From assembly GCF_020217465.1 (NCBI RefSeq), contig NZ_CP084115.1, positions 3,038,001 through 3,102,000 on the forward strand: 64,000 bases of DNA, read 5' to 3'. The notes below the pieces were generated by a model that saw only the letters and a program-made list of their open reading frames with translations, was not told where the DNA came from and did not search any database. The translations under genes and the position numbers were made by a program. Numbering within the stretch: the stretch's first letter is position 1; every line of letters starts with the position of its first letter. The stretch is from Cobetia amphilecti. Its GTDB lineage: Bacteria > Pseudomonadota > Gammaproteobacteria > Pseudomonadales > Halomonadaceae. Shown here one piece after another: positions 8,714 through 18,495 of this stretch.

Positions 8714-8798
8714 GCGGCCATGGTGGAATCGGTAGACACCGGAGACTTAAAATCTCCTGCCTTCGGGCGTGCCGGTTCGAGTCCGGCTGGCCGTACCA
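8714..8798 (+). tRNA. tRNA-Leu (anticodon TAA)
   Basis: An 85-nt class II tRNA with a long variable arm (TGCCTTCGGGCG) and encoded CCA. The anticodon loop CTTAAAA within GGAGA/TCTCC gives TAA. Acceptor stem GCGGCCA pairs with TGGCCGT (one G-U). Corresponds in position to E. coli leuZ. Confidence 0.97.
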
Positions 8799-8827
8799 GA
8801 TCAAGCAAGCACCATACTGAATTCAAG

Positions 8828-8861
8828 AGCGCCGCTCCTCTCACGAGGGGCGGCGCTTTTT
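8828..8861 (+). terminator. Terminator of the tRNA transcript
   Basis: Arms AGCGCCGCTCCTC (8828-8840) and GAGGGGCGGCGCT (8845-8857), one wobble, loop TCAC, then TTTT. Confidence 0.92.
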
Positions 8862-8863
8862 CG

Positions 8864-8912
8864 TGCCTGATACTTTTCATGGCTGATATTTTTCAAGCCT
8901 GTCACTTTTCAA
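8864..8912. repeat. Degenerate tandem array, about 16 bp x 3
   Basis: Units at 8864, 8882 and 8897 share the form GCCTGATACTTTTCA and follow directly on the tRNA terminator. The rest of the 8799-9125 gap holds no recognisable gene. Confidence 0.75.
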
Positions 8913-9125
8913 ACCTGAACACTGCTCCGCTCGTCATGCCTCGCGCGGCCAGACGTCGAGAGAGGTAACCGTTGCTGGCAGCTCCTCGACACGAACAGTA
9001 CCGACAATCGCCTGGCCAGACGCCAGCAAGCTGCTTACATGCGACTACACTGAAGAGGTAGCGACGCCAGCGCTGGCTTCCAGCACGGCTCGCCCAGCCA
9101 ACATGCATCAGTGCAGGAGCCAAAC

Positions 9126-9578
9126 ATGCTGACACTGCTCAAGAGTCCCGCCGATCACGTTGTCGCCCTGCATCTCGCAGGACATATCGATCAGGCCTCG
9201 CTCGCCCCCATCATCAAGGAATGCGACGAACGCCTGGCGCGCCATGAGCGAATCTCGTTGCTGGTGGAGATTGAACGCTTTGGCCTGATCACACCCGCCG
9301 CCCTGCTCAATGACATCGGCTATGCCCTGCGCCACCTGGGAGACTTCGAGCGCGAAGCCATCATCAGCAAGGCCGACTGGCTGCGCCATGTCACCGAGTT
9401 CAGCAAGCATCTGGTGCGCTCCATCGAGGTGCGCCACTTCTCGCCCGACGAGCGCGAGGCTGCCTATGCCTGGGTCGCCGAGCCACCGCGTGGTGGCTCT
9501 GGTCTCGGTGCTGGCGCCAATAAAGCCCCCACCGGCCATGATGCCCAGACCCCGGCGGCGAAACGCCATCAGGCCTGA
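9126..9578 (+). CDS. SpoIIAA-like (STAS-related) protein
   Basis: A cytosolic protein of 150 residues resembling the SpoIIAA-like family (PF11964), whose STAS-type fold is found in anti-anti-sigma factors but whose bacterial role is mostly unknown. Recognisable segments are VVALHLAGHIDQ near the N terminus, LLVEIERFGLITPAALLNDI in the middle and REAAYAWV toward the end. The last 30 residues are low-complexity. The ATG at 9126 is preferred over the in-frame GTG at 9111 because CAGGAG (9114-9119) is correctly placed before it. The gene is monocistronic and convergent with the next gene. Family likely; function unknown. Confidence 0.75.
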   Translation: MLTLLKSPADHVVALHLAGHIDQASLAPIIKECDERLARHERISLLVEIERFGLITPAALLNDIGYALRHLGDFEREAIISKADWLRHVTEFSKHLVRSIEVRHFSPDEREAAYAWVAEPPRGGSGLGAGANKAPTGHDAQTPAAKRHQA

Positions 9579-9622
9579 AGCACCCGCCATCGAGTGAGCC
9601 CCCAAAACGCCCTGCCACCGCC

Positions 9623-11056
9623 TCATGGCAGGGTGCGTGTCAGCACCAATCCCGCCAGCAGCAGCGCCCCCATCGTCACCGCCCAGAGCGTCATTGCGCG
9701 CTCCACTTGCGGGCGCTCAGCACAGCGCAGCAGCTGGAAGACCGTGATCAATGGCAGCATGTAGCGCGTCTCGATCAGCTCCCGCGTGCAGATCATCAAG
9801 GCGAGCATCACCAACAGCAAACCACCATGACCGAGCCGCAGCGGTGCCCTCAGCCACCAGAGCGCCATGCTGGTGGTCAGCAGCATGGTGACCCACAGCC
9901 CCACCGGGTGCTCCTTGAGCCATAACAGCCAGCTATTGCGGATCGTCCAGCGCTGGAAATTGTAGTCATGCGTCACCTCAAAGCTCATCACCAGCATGAC
10001 CCACACGCCCGCCAGCGCTCCCAGCAGCAGAATGCCCCGCCATGGCCAGGCACCCCGGGCGCACAGACACCACAGCAGATGCCACTGACGCGGCAGGTCG
10101 GCCAACCACAATGGCAGAAACACCACGCCGATCACGCCCAGGTAATAGCCGAGATTGCCGGTGTGCCAACCGGCCTGATGACGCGTGGTATCGCCCATGG
10201 CAATGCCGTCGTTCCAGAGAACAAACCCGATGAAGGCGGCCACCGGAATCACGGCCACCCACCACCAGCGCACGATCAGCCCCCACCAGACGGAAAGCTG
10301 ACGCAACGGCGAGCGCAGCGGTGGCGCCATGCCGACAGCCTGCGACCGAACCCCTGTCTGCGCATGCGTCATGAACAGCAACAGACCGCCCCACAGCCCG
10401 AGCAGCACGATGCTGTCCTGCCGCAAGCCGAGGCCGCCCAGGATCAGCACCAGCAACAGCAGACGCCGCTCACGCACCAGCGCAACGAGCTGCAGCGCGA
10501 CCAGCACGATGATCCATGGGTCGGTATACACCAGCGCCAGATAGGGGAAGATGATCGGCAGCCATAACCACTGCCAGCTCTGACGATTCGCCTGTTGCTG
10601 GGCATCGCGCTCATCGAGCATGGGGGCCAGGCGCCGATAGACGCTCGGCAGCGCCCGCCAGACCATGCACGCCATGACACTGAAGCCGAGCAGCGACAGG
10701 CCCCGCACCCAGTTCACCGAGGGCATCTCAGGCCAGCGTCCGGCCAGGGTGTCAGCCGCGAGAGGAAGATTGAGCCACTCCCCCAACGCCTGGAGTGCCA
10801 TCAGCGTCACCGCCATGCTGGCGTGATACAGGGTCAGGGTGGTCAGCTTGGGGTGCTGGCTCCAGTCGCCGGCGAGAAACTGGCGAATCTGTGCGAAATG
10901 CACTCCCTCATCGACGAAAGGGATCGGCAGGCGAAGGCTCACCAGCCACAGGGAGACGCTCAGGCACGCCCCCAATGCGAGCAACACAAGCCCCACCTTC
11001 AAGGGCCAGCGATGTCTGGCGCGCGCGTATCCCATGCGCTGATCGAGTGACGACAT
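9623..11056 (-). CDS. Multi-pass membrane protein resembling ALG10/DIE2 alpha-1,2-glucosyltransferase
   Basis: A 477-residue integral membrane protein with about ten hydrophobic segments. Its landmarks resemble, in the same order, the eukaryotic ALG10/DIE2 family, which adds the last glucose to the dolichol-linked oligosaccharide: an early acidic loop VDEGVHFAQIRQFLAGDW followed by KLTTLTLYH, then YTDPWIIVLVAL, GLGLRQDSIV, MGDTTRHQAGWHTGNLGYY, and LIETRYMLPL near the end. In polytopic glycosyltransferases the acidic pair after the first membrane segment (here DE) is usually catalytic. A role as a polyprenyl-phosphate-sugar-dependent transferase is inferred; donor and acceptor are unknown and no glycan cluster adjoins. 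AAGGAG precedes the start. It is upstream of and divergent from proS. Confidence 0.6.
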   Translation of the reverse strand: MSSLDQRMGYARARHRWPLKVGLVLLALGACLSVSLWLVSLRLPIPFVDEGVHFAQIRQFLAGDWSQHPKLTTLTLYHASMAVTLMALQALGEWLNLPLAADTLAGRWPEMPSVNWVRGLSLLGFSVMACMVWRALPSVYRRLAPMLDERDAQQQANRQSWQWLWLPIIFPYLALVYTDPWIIVLVALQLVALVRERRLLLLVLILGGLGLRQDSIVLLGLWGGLLLFMTHAQTGVRSQAVGMAPPLRSPLRQLSVWWGLIVRWWWVAVIPVAAFIGFVLWNDGIAMGDTTRHQAGWHTGNLGYYLGVIGVVFLPLWLADLPRQWHLLWCLCARGAWPWRGILLLGALAGVWVMLVMSFEVTHDYNFQRWTIRNSWLLWLKEHPVGLWVTMLLTTSMALWWLRAPLRLGHGGLLLVMLALMICTRELIETRYMLPLITVFQLLRCAERPQVERAMTLWAVTMGALLLAGLVLTRTLP

Positions 11057-11321
11057 ATCCTTGTCTCCTTGTCAGATCTCCCCGAGAAAGCCGTTCACGG
11101 CCCTCTCCAAAGGGAAATCCCGTGTCACCAGTATCGGCAGGCCGGCGCGGATTTTTCCAGTCTGGCCATGCACTTTGCCCCTCCAAGGCTCGCGGCAGTA
11201 CAATGCGCACAGCCTGCTTCGTTGATACGCCTGCACAAGGCGTGCCGAAGACCTGCCTGTTCATGCTTCGCGACTGCGAAGCGTACCGATCAAAGCGACA
11301 AGTCGAGGGATCGCTGAGCCC

Positions 11322-13052
11322 ATGCGTGCCAGTCAACTGCTGATTTCCACTCTCAAGGAAACCCCGTCCGACGCCGAAGTCGTCAGCCACCAGCTGATGC
11401 TGCGGGCCGGTTTCATCCGTCGCCTGACCTCCGGCCTCTACACCTGGATGCCACTGGGCCTGCGCACGCTGCGCAAGGTCGAGCGCATCGTGCGTGAAGA
11501 GATGGACCGCTCCGGTGCCCAGGAACTGCTGATGCCAGCCGTGCAGCCAGCCGAGCTGTGGCAGGAGTCCGGTCGCTGGGAGCAGTACGGCCCCGAGCTG
11601 CTGCGCGTGGTTGACCGTCACCAGCGCGACTACTGTGTCGGCCCGACCCACGAGGAAGTCATCACCGACCTCGCGCGTCGTGAGCTGAACAGCTACAAGC
11701 AGCTGCCGGCCAACTTCTACCAGGTCCAGACCAAGTTCCGCGACGAGATTCGTCCGCGCTTCGGTGTGATGCGCTCACGCGAGTTCGTGATGAAGGATGG
11801 TTACTCCTTCCACCTGGGCGAAGAATCCCTGAAAGAGACCTATCAGGTGATGTACGACACCTACGTGCGCATCTTCACGCGCCTGGGTCTCGACTTCCGC
11901 CCCGTCATCGCCGACAACGGCTCCATCGGTGGCACCGGCTCCCACGAATTCCACGTGCTGGCCGCCTCCGGTGAAGACGCCATCGCCTTCTCCACCGGCT
12001 CCGACTTCGCCGCCAACATCGAGAAGTGTGAAGCGCTGCCGGCACCGCTGGGCGAGACGCCTGAGCGCGCGGCACCGACCCAGGAGATGCAGCTGGTCGA
12101 CACGCCGAACGCCAAGACCATCGCCGCGCTGGTCGAGCAGCACGGTCTGGACATCAAGAAGACCGTCAAGACGCTGATCGTCAAGGCGGCCGAAGGCGTC
12201 GAAGGTGGTCTGATCGCGCTGATGGTGCGTGGCGACCACGAGCTGAACGAGATCAAGGCCGAGCACTTGCCGCAGGTCGCCGAGCCGCTGACCATGGCCA
12301 GCGACGAGGAAGTGCGCGCCGCCGTCGGTGCCGGTTTCGGCTCCCTCGGTCCGGTCGGCCTCGAGATGCCGATCATCATCGATCGCAGTGTCGCGCTGAT
12401 GAGCGATTTCGGTGCCGGTGCCAACATCGAAGGCAAGCACCACTTCGGCCTCAACTGGGAGCGCGATCTGCCGCTGCCGGAAATCGCCGATATCCGCAAC
12501 GTCGTCGCCGGTGATCCGTCACCGGACGGCCAGGGCGTGATCGACATCGCACGCGGTATAGAGGTGGGTCACATCTTCCAGCTCGGCACCAAGTACTCCG
12601 AAGCCATGAACGCCACCGTGCTCGACGAGAACGGCAAGGCACAGCCGCTGTCCATGGGCTGCTACGGCATCGGCGTGACCCGCGTGGTCGCTGCTGCCAT
12701 CGAGCAGGGCAACGACAAGGGCGGCATCGTGCTGCCGGAAGCCATCGCGCCCTTCCAGGTCGCCATCGTGCCGATGAACGCCCACAAGTCCGTGCGTGTC
12801 AGCGAGACCGCCGAGCGCGTCTATCAGGAGCTGACCGCCGCCGGTTACGACGTGCTGCTGGATGATCGTGATCTGCGCCCGGGCAACAAGTTCGCCGACG
12901 GCGAGCTGCTGGGCATTCCGCATCGCCTGGTGATCGGTGACCGCGGTCTCGACAATGGCGAGTACGAGTACAAGGGCCGCACCGACTCCGAAGCGACCAT
13001 GATCGCCGTCGACAGCCTGCTGGACTTCCTGGCCGAGCGCAGCGCGAGCTGA
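11322..13052 (+). CDS. proS: Prolyl-tRNA synthetase
   Basis: A class II aminoacyl-tRNA synthetase that charges tRNA-Pro. At 576 residues it is the bacterial ProS form with an insertion (editing) domain around residues 225-400. Motif 2 appears in [25 protein letters not shown], motif 3 in [15 protein letters not shown], and the C-terminal anticodon-binding domain begins about [10 protein letters not shown]. The ATG at 11322 gives the family-typical [15 protein letters not shown]. The editing domain lets it hydrolyse misformed Ala-tRNA-Pro. Followed by a good terminator; transcribed alone. Confidence 0.97.
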   Translation: MRASQLLISTLKETPSDAEVVSHQLMLRAGFIRRLTSGLYTWMPLGLRTLRKVERIVREEMDRSGAQELLMPAVQPAELWQESGRWEQYGPELLRVVDRHQRDYCVGPTHEEVITDLARRELNSYKQLPANFYQVQTKFRDEIRPRFGVMRSREFVMKDGYSFHLGEESLKETYQVMYDTYVRIFTRLGLDFRPVIADNGSIGGTGSHEFHVLAASGEDAIAFSTGSDFAANIEKCEALPAPLGETPERAAPTQEMQLVDTPNAKTIAALVEQHGLDIKKTVKTLIVKAAEGVEGGLIALMVRGDHELNEIKAEHLPQVAEPLTMASDEEVRAAVGAGFGSLGPVGLEMPIIIDRSVALMSDFGAGANIEGKHHFGLNWERDLPLPEIADIRNVVAGDPSPDGQGVIDIARGIEVGHIFQLGTKYSEAMNATVLDENGKAQPLSMGCYGIGVTRVVAAAIEQGNDKGGIVLPEAIAPFQVAIVPMNAHKSVRVSETAERVYQELTAAGYDVLLDDRDLRPGNKFADGELLGIPHRLVIGDRGLDNGEYEYKGRTDSEATMIAVDSLLDFLAERSAS

Positions 13053-13103
13053 ACTCAAGCAGCCTGAGCCACTCGCTCACGGCTGACGCTATCGCAGTAC
13101 CCA

Positions 13104-13142
13104 AGACAGCCCGTTCCTCTTCTCGAGGGGCGGGCTGTCTCG
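13104..13142 (+). terminator. Terminator after proS
   Basis: Arms AGACAGCCCG (13104-13113) and CGGGCTGTCT (13131-13140), with additional pairing inside (CCTC/GAGG); CGTTA follows. Confidence 0.85.
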
Positions 13143-13227
13143 TTATCTGCCTTCCTTGAACATCCCATTACCGTCAACGCCGCGGTAACGGCATAATGGC
13201 GCCATGACTGATACGCAGGGACTGCGC

Positions 13228-14157
13228 ATGACCATCTCATCGATTTCCCCTTCAGCGCCGCCCGTAAAAGGCGCTGCAGGCGACACCCCACACCGCCGCC
13301 TGCGCCCGTGGCTGGCCGCTGTCCTGCTGACGTTGAGCGCTGCGTCTACCGGACTGACAAGCCCACCGGTGCAGGCCGCCGCCGCGCCCCCCGAGCATGG
13401 GCTGTCGCCGGGGCTGCGTGACAGCCTGCGCGAGGCCTTGGCCGAGCCCGAGGCCTTCGAGGACCCCATCGATGCCCTGCACTGGGTATTGAGCATGCAG
13501 CAGCGTCTGGAGCGCTACATGCCCGACCGCGCCGCGCGCATCGACCTGCTGCGCAAGGTGCGCCGCGAAGCGACGCGCACAGGCCTGGCACCGGAGCTGA
13601 TCCTGTCCGTCATCCAGGTAGAGAGCGCCTTCAAACCCACTGCTGTCTCCCACGCCGGTGCTCGCGGCCTGATGCAGGTCATGCCGTTCTGGAAGCGTGA
13701 GATCGGCGAACCCGACGACAATCTGCTCGATCAGGACACCAGCCTGCGTTACGGCGCCACCATCCTTGCCCACTATCTCAAACGCGAGAAAGGCGACATC
13801 ACCGATGCGCTGGCACGCTACAACGGCAGCCTCGGCAAGACCTGGTACCCGGAGCGGGTGATGCGCGCCTGGACCACCCGCTGGTGGTATCAGGCGCCGG
13901 CGCCCTTCGTCGCCGAACGCTCGCCCGAAGGCCTTGTCGACACCGCCGACGAAGATGCGTCACGACGCGCCGAGACCAGCAGCACTGAGCCCGGCCAGTC
14001 CGAGCCACGCCACGGCCTCGAGCAAAGTGGTGGTGTTGAGCAAGGTGAGGGCATCGAGCAACATACCGGCGCTGCGCACGGCCAGGAACCGCTCGTCGCC
14101 GAGGACACCTTCGATGGCCCTGCCAACCGCTCGCTGGCCGCCGGTGGCAGTCCCTGA
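13228..14157 (+). CDS. Secreted lytic murein transglycosylase (SLT family)
   Basis: A periplasmic muramidase-like enzyme that cleaves peptidoglycan to 1,6-anhydro products. A signal peptide with hydrophobic core LAAVLLTLSAASTG ends near VQAAAA. The Slt domain (about residues 105-215) has the catalytic Glu in VIQVESAFKPTAVSHAGARGLMQ, followed by GLMQVMPFW and LARYNGSLGKTWYPERV. The last 90 residues are low-complexity, Glu/Gln-rich and partly built from an 18-bp repeat (EQSGGV, EQGEGI, EQHTGA). I prefer the ATG at 13228 because AGGGA precedes it; an in-frame ATG at 13204 is possible. Enzyme class firm; no lipobox seen. Confidence 0.88.
   Translation: MTISSISPSAPPVKGAAGDTPHRRLRPWLAAVLLTLSAASTGLTSPPVQAAAAPPEHGLSPGLRDSLREALAEPEAFEDPIDALHWVLSMQQRLERYMPDRAARIDLLRKVRREATRTGLAPELILSVIQVESAFKPTAVSHAGARGLMQVMPFWKREIGEPDDNLLDQDTSLRYGATILAHYLKREKGDITDALARYNGSLGKTWYPERVMRAWTTRWWYQAPAPFVAERSPEGLVDTADEDASRRAETSSTEPGQSEPRHGLEQSGGVEQGEGIEQHTGAAHGQEPLVAEDTFDGPANRSLAAGGSP
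14020..14055. repeat. 18-bp coding tandem repeat in the transglycosylase C terminus
   Basis: Units 14020-14037 and 14038-14055, with a fading third, each begin GAGCAA. They encode EQ-hexapeptides in the disordered tail. Confidence 0.75.
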
Positions 14158-14222
14158 CACGCCCTTACATGCCCGACAGCAGGTGATGACATCAGCTGTT
14201 GACGAGAAAAGCAGCAGACACG

Positions 14223-14258
14223 AAAAAGCCTCGCCCGGAACACCGGGCGAGGCTTTTT
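14223..14258. terminator. Bidirectional terminator between the transglycosylase gene and pckA
   Basis: Perfect 16-bp arms with AAAAAGCCTCGCCCGG at the left (14223-14238) and its complement at 14243-14258, loop AACA. T runs on both strands suit the convergent genes. Confidence 0.95.
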
Positions 14259-14289
14259 GCTTACCGCTTGCGATCAATCCCGCTGATCG

Positions 14290-15849
14290 TCAGACCAGGG
14301 TCGGGCCTGCCGCGATGATCGCCTCATCCACGCCGGCGAACTTCTTGAAGTTCTCGACGAACTTGGCTGACAGGTCACGCGCCTTGCTGTCGTAGGCAGC
14401 ACGGTCTTCCCAGGTCTCACGCGGGTCGAGCAGGCTGGAATCGACGCCCGGCACGCGCACCGGCACATCCAGGTTGAGCACGTCGATGTGACGCGTCTCG
14501 ATGTCCGCCAACGCACCGTTCTGGATCGCGCTGATGATGCCGCGCGTGGTCGGGATGGAGAAGCGTGAGCCGCCCTCACCGTAGGAGCCACCGGTCCAGC
14601 CGGTGTTGACCAGGTAGACACGTGAGCCGAAGGCATCGATGCGCTTGATCAGCAGGTCGGCGTATTCACGTGCCGGACGCGGGAAGAACGGCGCGCCGAA
14701 GCAGGTGGAGAAGGTGGCTTCGAGACCGGCGGTGGAGCCCATCTCGGTGGAGCCGACCTTGGCGGTGTAGCCGGACAGGAAGTGGTAGGCAGCGGCCTGC
14801 TTGCTGAGCACGGACACCGGCGGCAGCACGCCGGACATGTCGCAGGTCAGGAAGACGATGGCATTCGGCTCGCCGGCACGGTTTTCCGGCACGCGCTTCT
14901 CGATGTGCTCCAGCGGGTAGGCGGCACGCGAGTTCTGGCTCAGACGATCATCGCCGTAATCCGCGCCACGACGGTCATCCAGCACCACGTTTTCCAGCAC
15001 GGCACCGAACTTGATCGCGTTCCAGATCACCGGCTCGTTCTTCTGGGACAGGTCGATGCACTTGGCGTAGCAGCCGCCTTCGATGTTGAAGACGGTACCT
15101 TCGCCCCAGCCATGCTCGTCATCACCGATCAGGTAACGCGCCGGGTCGGCGGACAGGGTGGTCTTGCCGGTGCCTGACAGGCCGAAGAACAGCGTGGTCT
15201 CGCCATCGTCACCGACGTTGGCGGAGCAGTGCATCGGCAGCACGTCCTTTTCCGGCAGCAGGAAGTTCTGCACCGAGAACATGGCCTTCTTCATCTCACC
15301 GGCGTAACGCATGCCCGCCAGCAGGACACGACGACGCGCGAAGTTGATCAGCACGACGCCGTCGGAGTTGGTGCCATCACGCTGCGGCTCGCAGGTGAAG
15401 TGCGGCGCGTTGAGGATGGTCCACTCACTCTTGTCCTTGGCATTGAAGCTGTCCGGACGCACGAACATGGTACGCGCGAACAGGTTGTGCCAGGCCGTCT
15501 CGGTGGTCACGCGGATCGGCAGGTAGTGCTCGAGGTCAGCGCCGACATGCAGCTCGGAGACGAAGCTGTCGCGCTCGCCGAGGTAGTCCTCGACGCGCTC
15601 CCACAGGGCGTCGAAACGCTCCGGGCTGAACGGGCGATTGACGCTGCCCCAGTCGATGGCGTCCGAGGTGGACGGCTCGTCGACGATGAAGCGGTCGTTC
15701 GGGGAGCGTCCACTACGGGCGCCCGTCTCCACGACCAGCGCGCCGTTGTCGGCCAGACGTCCTTCGCCGCGAGCCACTGCCAGCTCGATCAGCTCTGCGC
15801 TGCTGAGATTGGTGTGAGTGGTCACCGCACTGTCTTGATGCTTGCTCAT
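14290..15849 (-). CDS. pckA: Phosphoenolpyruvate carboxykinase (ATP)
   Basis: Converts oxaloacetate and ATP to phosphoenolpyruvate, the entry step of gluconeogenesis. The 519-residue protein has the PCK-ATP P-loop [12 protein letters not shown], the metal-binding [18 protein letters not shown], and the N-terminal [12 protein letters not shown]. The start ATG at 15849 gives [20 protein letters not shown]. hslO lies upstream on the same strand but about 310 bp away, so pckA probably has its own promoter. A bidirectional terminator follows. Secure. Confidence 0.97.
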   Translation of the reverse strand: MSKHQDSAVTTHTNLSSAELIELAVARGEGRLADNGALVVETGARSGRSPNDRFIVDEPSTSDAIDWGSVNRPFSPERFDALWERVEDYLGERDSFVSELHVGADLEHYLPIRVTTETAWHNLFARTMFVRPDSFNAKDKSEWTILNAPHFTCEPQRDGTNSDGVVLINFARRRVLLAGMRYAGEMKKAMFSVQNFLLPEKDVLPMHCSANVGDDGETTLFFGLSGTGKTTLSADPARYLIGDDEHGWGEGTVFNIEGGCYAKCIDLSQKNEPVIWNAIKFGAVLENVVLDDRRGADYGDDRLSQNSRAAYPLEHIEKRVPENRAGEPNAIVFLTCDMSGVLPPVSVLSKQAAAYHFLSGYTAKVGSTEMGSTAGLEATFSTCFGAPFFPRPAREYADLLIKRIDAFGSRVYLVNTGWTGGSYGEGGSRFSIPTTRGIISAIQNGALADIETRHIDVLNLDVPVRVPGVDSSLLDPRETWEDRAAYDSKARDLSAKFVENFKKFAGVDEAIIAAGPTLV

Positions 15850-15989
15850 TCGCGTCTCCGCGGCTCAGGGCCGCCCTCTCTCTTGATGGCTGAAGCCAGA
15901 TGCCCGAGGTACATGCCACAGGCTTATTTTGTGATCGATCGTTGCTGCCCGATCGCGCATGACGGCATGCCATGACACCGTCGATACCA

Positions 15990-16018
15990 CCAGCACAGGG
16001 CATCCGGCCCTGTGCTGG
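15990..16018. other. Perfect 12-bp inverted repeat in the hslO-pckA gap
   Basis: CCAGCACAGGGC (15990-16001), loop ATCCG, then its exact complement (16007-16018). No T tract follows on the minus strand, so this may be the hslO terminator, a leader hairpin of pckA, or a protein site. The remainder of the 15850-16158 gap shows no gene. Confidence 0.55.
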
Positions 16019-16158
16019 CAAGGCATTATGGCAAAAAGGGTGTCGGGCGGAAACGCCCATTGTTGCAACACTTTGGCGCAGTCGCCGTCGCCTGACGGAC
16101 GACGATATGTCAGACAATCATCATCCCCGTGGCCAGCCGCCGGCGCGTCGGGAAATAC

Positions 16159-17088
16159 TCAATGCACGACGGGGCTTTCGGCGTCAGGATCTTCGATGAT
16201 CGCTTCCACTTCCGCGGCACTGAAGGAGTAGCGGGTATGGCAGAAGTGACACTGGGTGGCCAGCTCGCCCTGCTCGGCGACGATCTGACGCAGCTCGTCG
16301 GCGGCGATGCTGTGCAGGGCAGCGCCCAGACGCTCTCGTGAACAGGTGCAGCCGAAACGCAGCGCCTTGGGTTCATAGATGCGCACGGTTTCTTCGTGAT
16401 AGAGACGATGCAGCACTTCCTGCTGGTCCAGCGTCAGTAGCTCCTCGGCCTTGAGGGTCTCGGCCAGGTGTACGACGCGCTCCCAGGCATCCGGGTCCTT
16501 GTTGGCGTCATCGTTGGGCAGCTGCTGCAGCATCACGCCGCCGGTGCGCTTGCCATCGGCCATCAGCCACAGACGGGTCGGCAGCTGCTCTGACTGGCTG
16601 AAGTAGCTCTCCAGACAACCGGCGAGGCTGTCCTGATCGATGGCCACGATGCCCTGATAGCGCTTGCCTTCACGCGGGTCGAGGGTGATCACGATCTGCC
16701 CCTGGCCGACCAGCTCCTGAAGGCTGGACTCTTCCGTCGGCAACACCGCTTCATCGCTGAGGCGTGCGATGGCGCGCAGCTCGCCGCCGGGGTTCGACTC
16801 GGCCATCAGCTGGCGCACGATACCGGTACCGCGCACTTCCAGCGTCATGGTGCCATCGAGCTTGATGGTCTCGGTCAGCAGCGCCACGGCCGCCAGCATC
16901 TCGCCCAGCTGGCGCGAGATGGCCTGCGGGTAGGAGTGACGATCGAGCACCTCGGCGTAGGCCTTGTCGAGTGTGACGATCTCGCCACGCACGTTGGTGG
17001 CATCGAACAGGAAGCGCTGGATCTGATCGAAGCTCGGCGCGGCCGCATCGTCAGTGGAATGGGAATCTTGCATGTCGTGTTCGCTCAT
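16159..17088 (-). CDS. hslO: Redox-regulated chaperone Hsp33
   Basis: A cytosolic holdase activated by disulfide formation during oxidative and heat stress. The 309-residue protein has the zinc cysteines as CTCSRERL and CHFCHTRY in the C-terminal region, the canonical CxC...CxxC redox switch. The N-terminal domain shows [14 protein letters not shown]. The ATG at 17088 gives [11 protein letters not shown]; an ATG five codons later is also possible. It forms a unit with hslR and yrfG, the E. coli order. Confidence 0.96.
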   Translation of the reverse strand: MSEHDMQDSHSTDDAAAPSFDQIQRFLFDATNVRGEIVTLDKAYAEVLDRHSYPQAISRQLGEMLAAVALLTETIKLDGTMTLEVRGTGIVRQLMAESNPGGELRAIARLSDEAVLPTEESSLQELVGQGQIVITLDPREGKRYQGIVAIDQDSLAGCLESYFSQSEQLPTRLWLMADGKRTGGVMLQQLPNDDANKDPDAWERVVHLAETLKAEELLTLDQQEVLHRLYHEETVRIYEPKALRFGCTCSRERLGAALHSIAADELRQIVAEQGELATQCHFCHTRYSFSAAEVEAIIEDPDAESPVVH

Positions 17089-17227
17089 TGAGGGACCTCA
17101 AGGCAGGCGTGAAGAGAGAGCGCACAAGCGCCCCCATGTCAGGCCGCCAACAACGATGTGCTGACACACATCGGTATGGAAATTGTGCCGGTCGGTGCAA
17201 CGGCACCCGGCGGTGACTCGCGCTGGC

Positions 17228-17620
17228 TCAGCTATCGGCATCCTGGCGCTGGAAGCGATGGATGTTGCGACGCTGTTTCTTGTCAGGACGACCGGGAGGC
17301 GGCGTCATGCCCTGATTGCCGAGGCGACGCGTCTCGGCCTCACGCTCACGGCGCTCGCGGGACTCCTGCGTCTCCTGATAGAGCTTCTGGGCCTCGGGCG
17401 CGCCGCGGCGCTGGTCGCTGAGGGCCAGCACCTCGACGACGAGGCGATCCCAGCCCTGCGGCACCTCGATCAGGGCGCCGACCTCGACGGTCTTGGAGGT
17501 TTTCACCTTGCTGCCGTTGTACTGGATCTTGCCGCCTTCGATGGCTTTCTTGGCCATGCCACGCGTCTTGAAGAAGCGCGCCGCCCACAACCACTTGTCG
17601 ATACGTACCTGATCGCTCAT
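17228..17620 (-). CDS. hslR: Heat-shock ribosome-associated protein Hsp15 (S4 domain)
   Basis: Hsp15 binds stalled 50S subunits carrying peptidyl-tRNA and helps recycle them after heat shock. The S4 RNA-binding domain is at residues 6-70 (VRIDKWLWAARFFKTRGMAKKAIEGG), followed by a basic, charged C-terminal tail that ends near RRNIHRF. Length 130 is typical. Its start overlaps the yrfG stop by an ATGA arrangement, indicating translational coupling; hslO follows 139 bp downstream. Confidence 0.95.
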   Translation of the reverse strand: MSDQVRIDKWLWAARFFKTRGMAKKAIEGGKIQYNGSKVKTSKTVEVGALIEVPQGWDRLVVEVLALSDQRRGAPEAQKLYQETQESRERREREAETRRLGNQGMTPPPGRPDKKQRRNIHRFQRQDADS

Positions 17621-18327
17621 GACGCCTCCTTGCCCTCCCCGTCGCTCGAGACTCCGGCATTGGCCACCTCTGGGCCCACGCCCTCGGTCAGCACTGCAAA
17701 GCCGTCCAGGCCGTGCACACGCTCGAAATCACGCGCAGGGCGCTTCGAGTCCGGCTGACGCACGCCCAGCAGATGGGCAATGCCATAGGTGTGGGCGCTT
17801 TCCAGCACCTGCGGATTGTCATCGATGAACAGGGTACGCGCCGGATCGAAGGGCTCGATCTCGTTGAGCTTGTGCCAGAAGGCCTGCTCTTCCTTGGCGT
17901 GGCCCAGATCCGCGGACGACACCACGGCGTCGAAGTAGTCGCCCATGCCGGTCAGCGCGAACTTGAGATCGATGCCATGACGGTCGGCGTTGGTCGCCAG
18001 CACCACGCGTTGCGGCTGATCGCGCAGCCAGGCGAGGAAGTCCTCGGCCTCATGGCGATAGCCGATCAGATGCTGTACTTCACGCTTCAGGGCGACGACG
18101 TCGAGCTCGAGCTCACGGCTCCAGTAGTCGAGGCTGTACCAGTTGAGCGTGCCGGACTCGCTGATGATGCGCGCCTTGAGATCGGCCTGCAGCGCCTCAT
18201 CGAGGCGATGCAGCTCGCAATAGCGCCTGGGCAGGTGTTCGAGCCAGAAGTGGCTGTCGAAGTGAAGGTCAAGCAGAGTGCCGTCCATGTCCAACAGCAC
18301 GGTGTCGATAGTGTTCCAGTCAAGCAT
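17617..18327 (-). CDS. yrfG: HAD-superfamily nucleotidase, YrfG (GMP/IMP) type
   Basis: A cytosolic phosphatase of the HAD superfamily; the E. coli homologue hydrolyses purine 5'-nucleotides. Motif I is VLLDMDGTLLDL, motif II the T of VLATNA, and motif IV LFIDDNPQVLESA. The segment TLNWYSLDYWSREL is characteristic of YrfG. The 236-residue protein is first in the yrfG-hslR-hslO unit and its ATG at 18327 faces divergent nudE, the arrangement seen in enterics apart from missing igaA. Confidence high for the family, moderate for substrate. Confidence 0.9.
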   Translation of the reverse strand: MLDWNTIDTVLLDMDGTLLDLHFDSHFWLEHLPRRYCELHRLDEALQADLKARIISESGTLNWYSLDYWSRELELDVVALKREVQHLIGYRHEAEDFLAWLRDQPQRVVLATNADRHGIDLKFALTGMGDYFDAVVSSADLGHAKEEQAFWHKLNEIEPFDPARTLFIDDNPQVLESAHTYGIAHLLGVRQPDSKRPARDFERVHGLDGFAVLTEGVGPEVANAGVSSDGEGKEAS

Positions 18328-18495
18328 CGGATTCTGTCAGCCAGAGGGAAATTTGGCCTCATAGTGTAAAGCATGGCCCACGGGCGCGCATGTGCAACGA
18401 GGAGTGATGACGGCTTGTGATTGCCCCGCTCGCGGCGGCCTGCCACGATGAGCGACAGTGTTCTCTCTTCTCATACTGCCTCGCGAGGACTTGCG

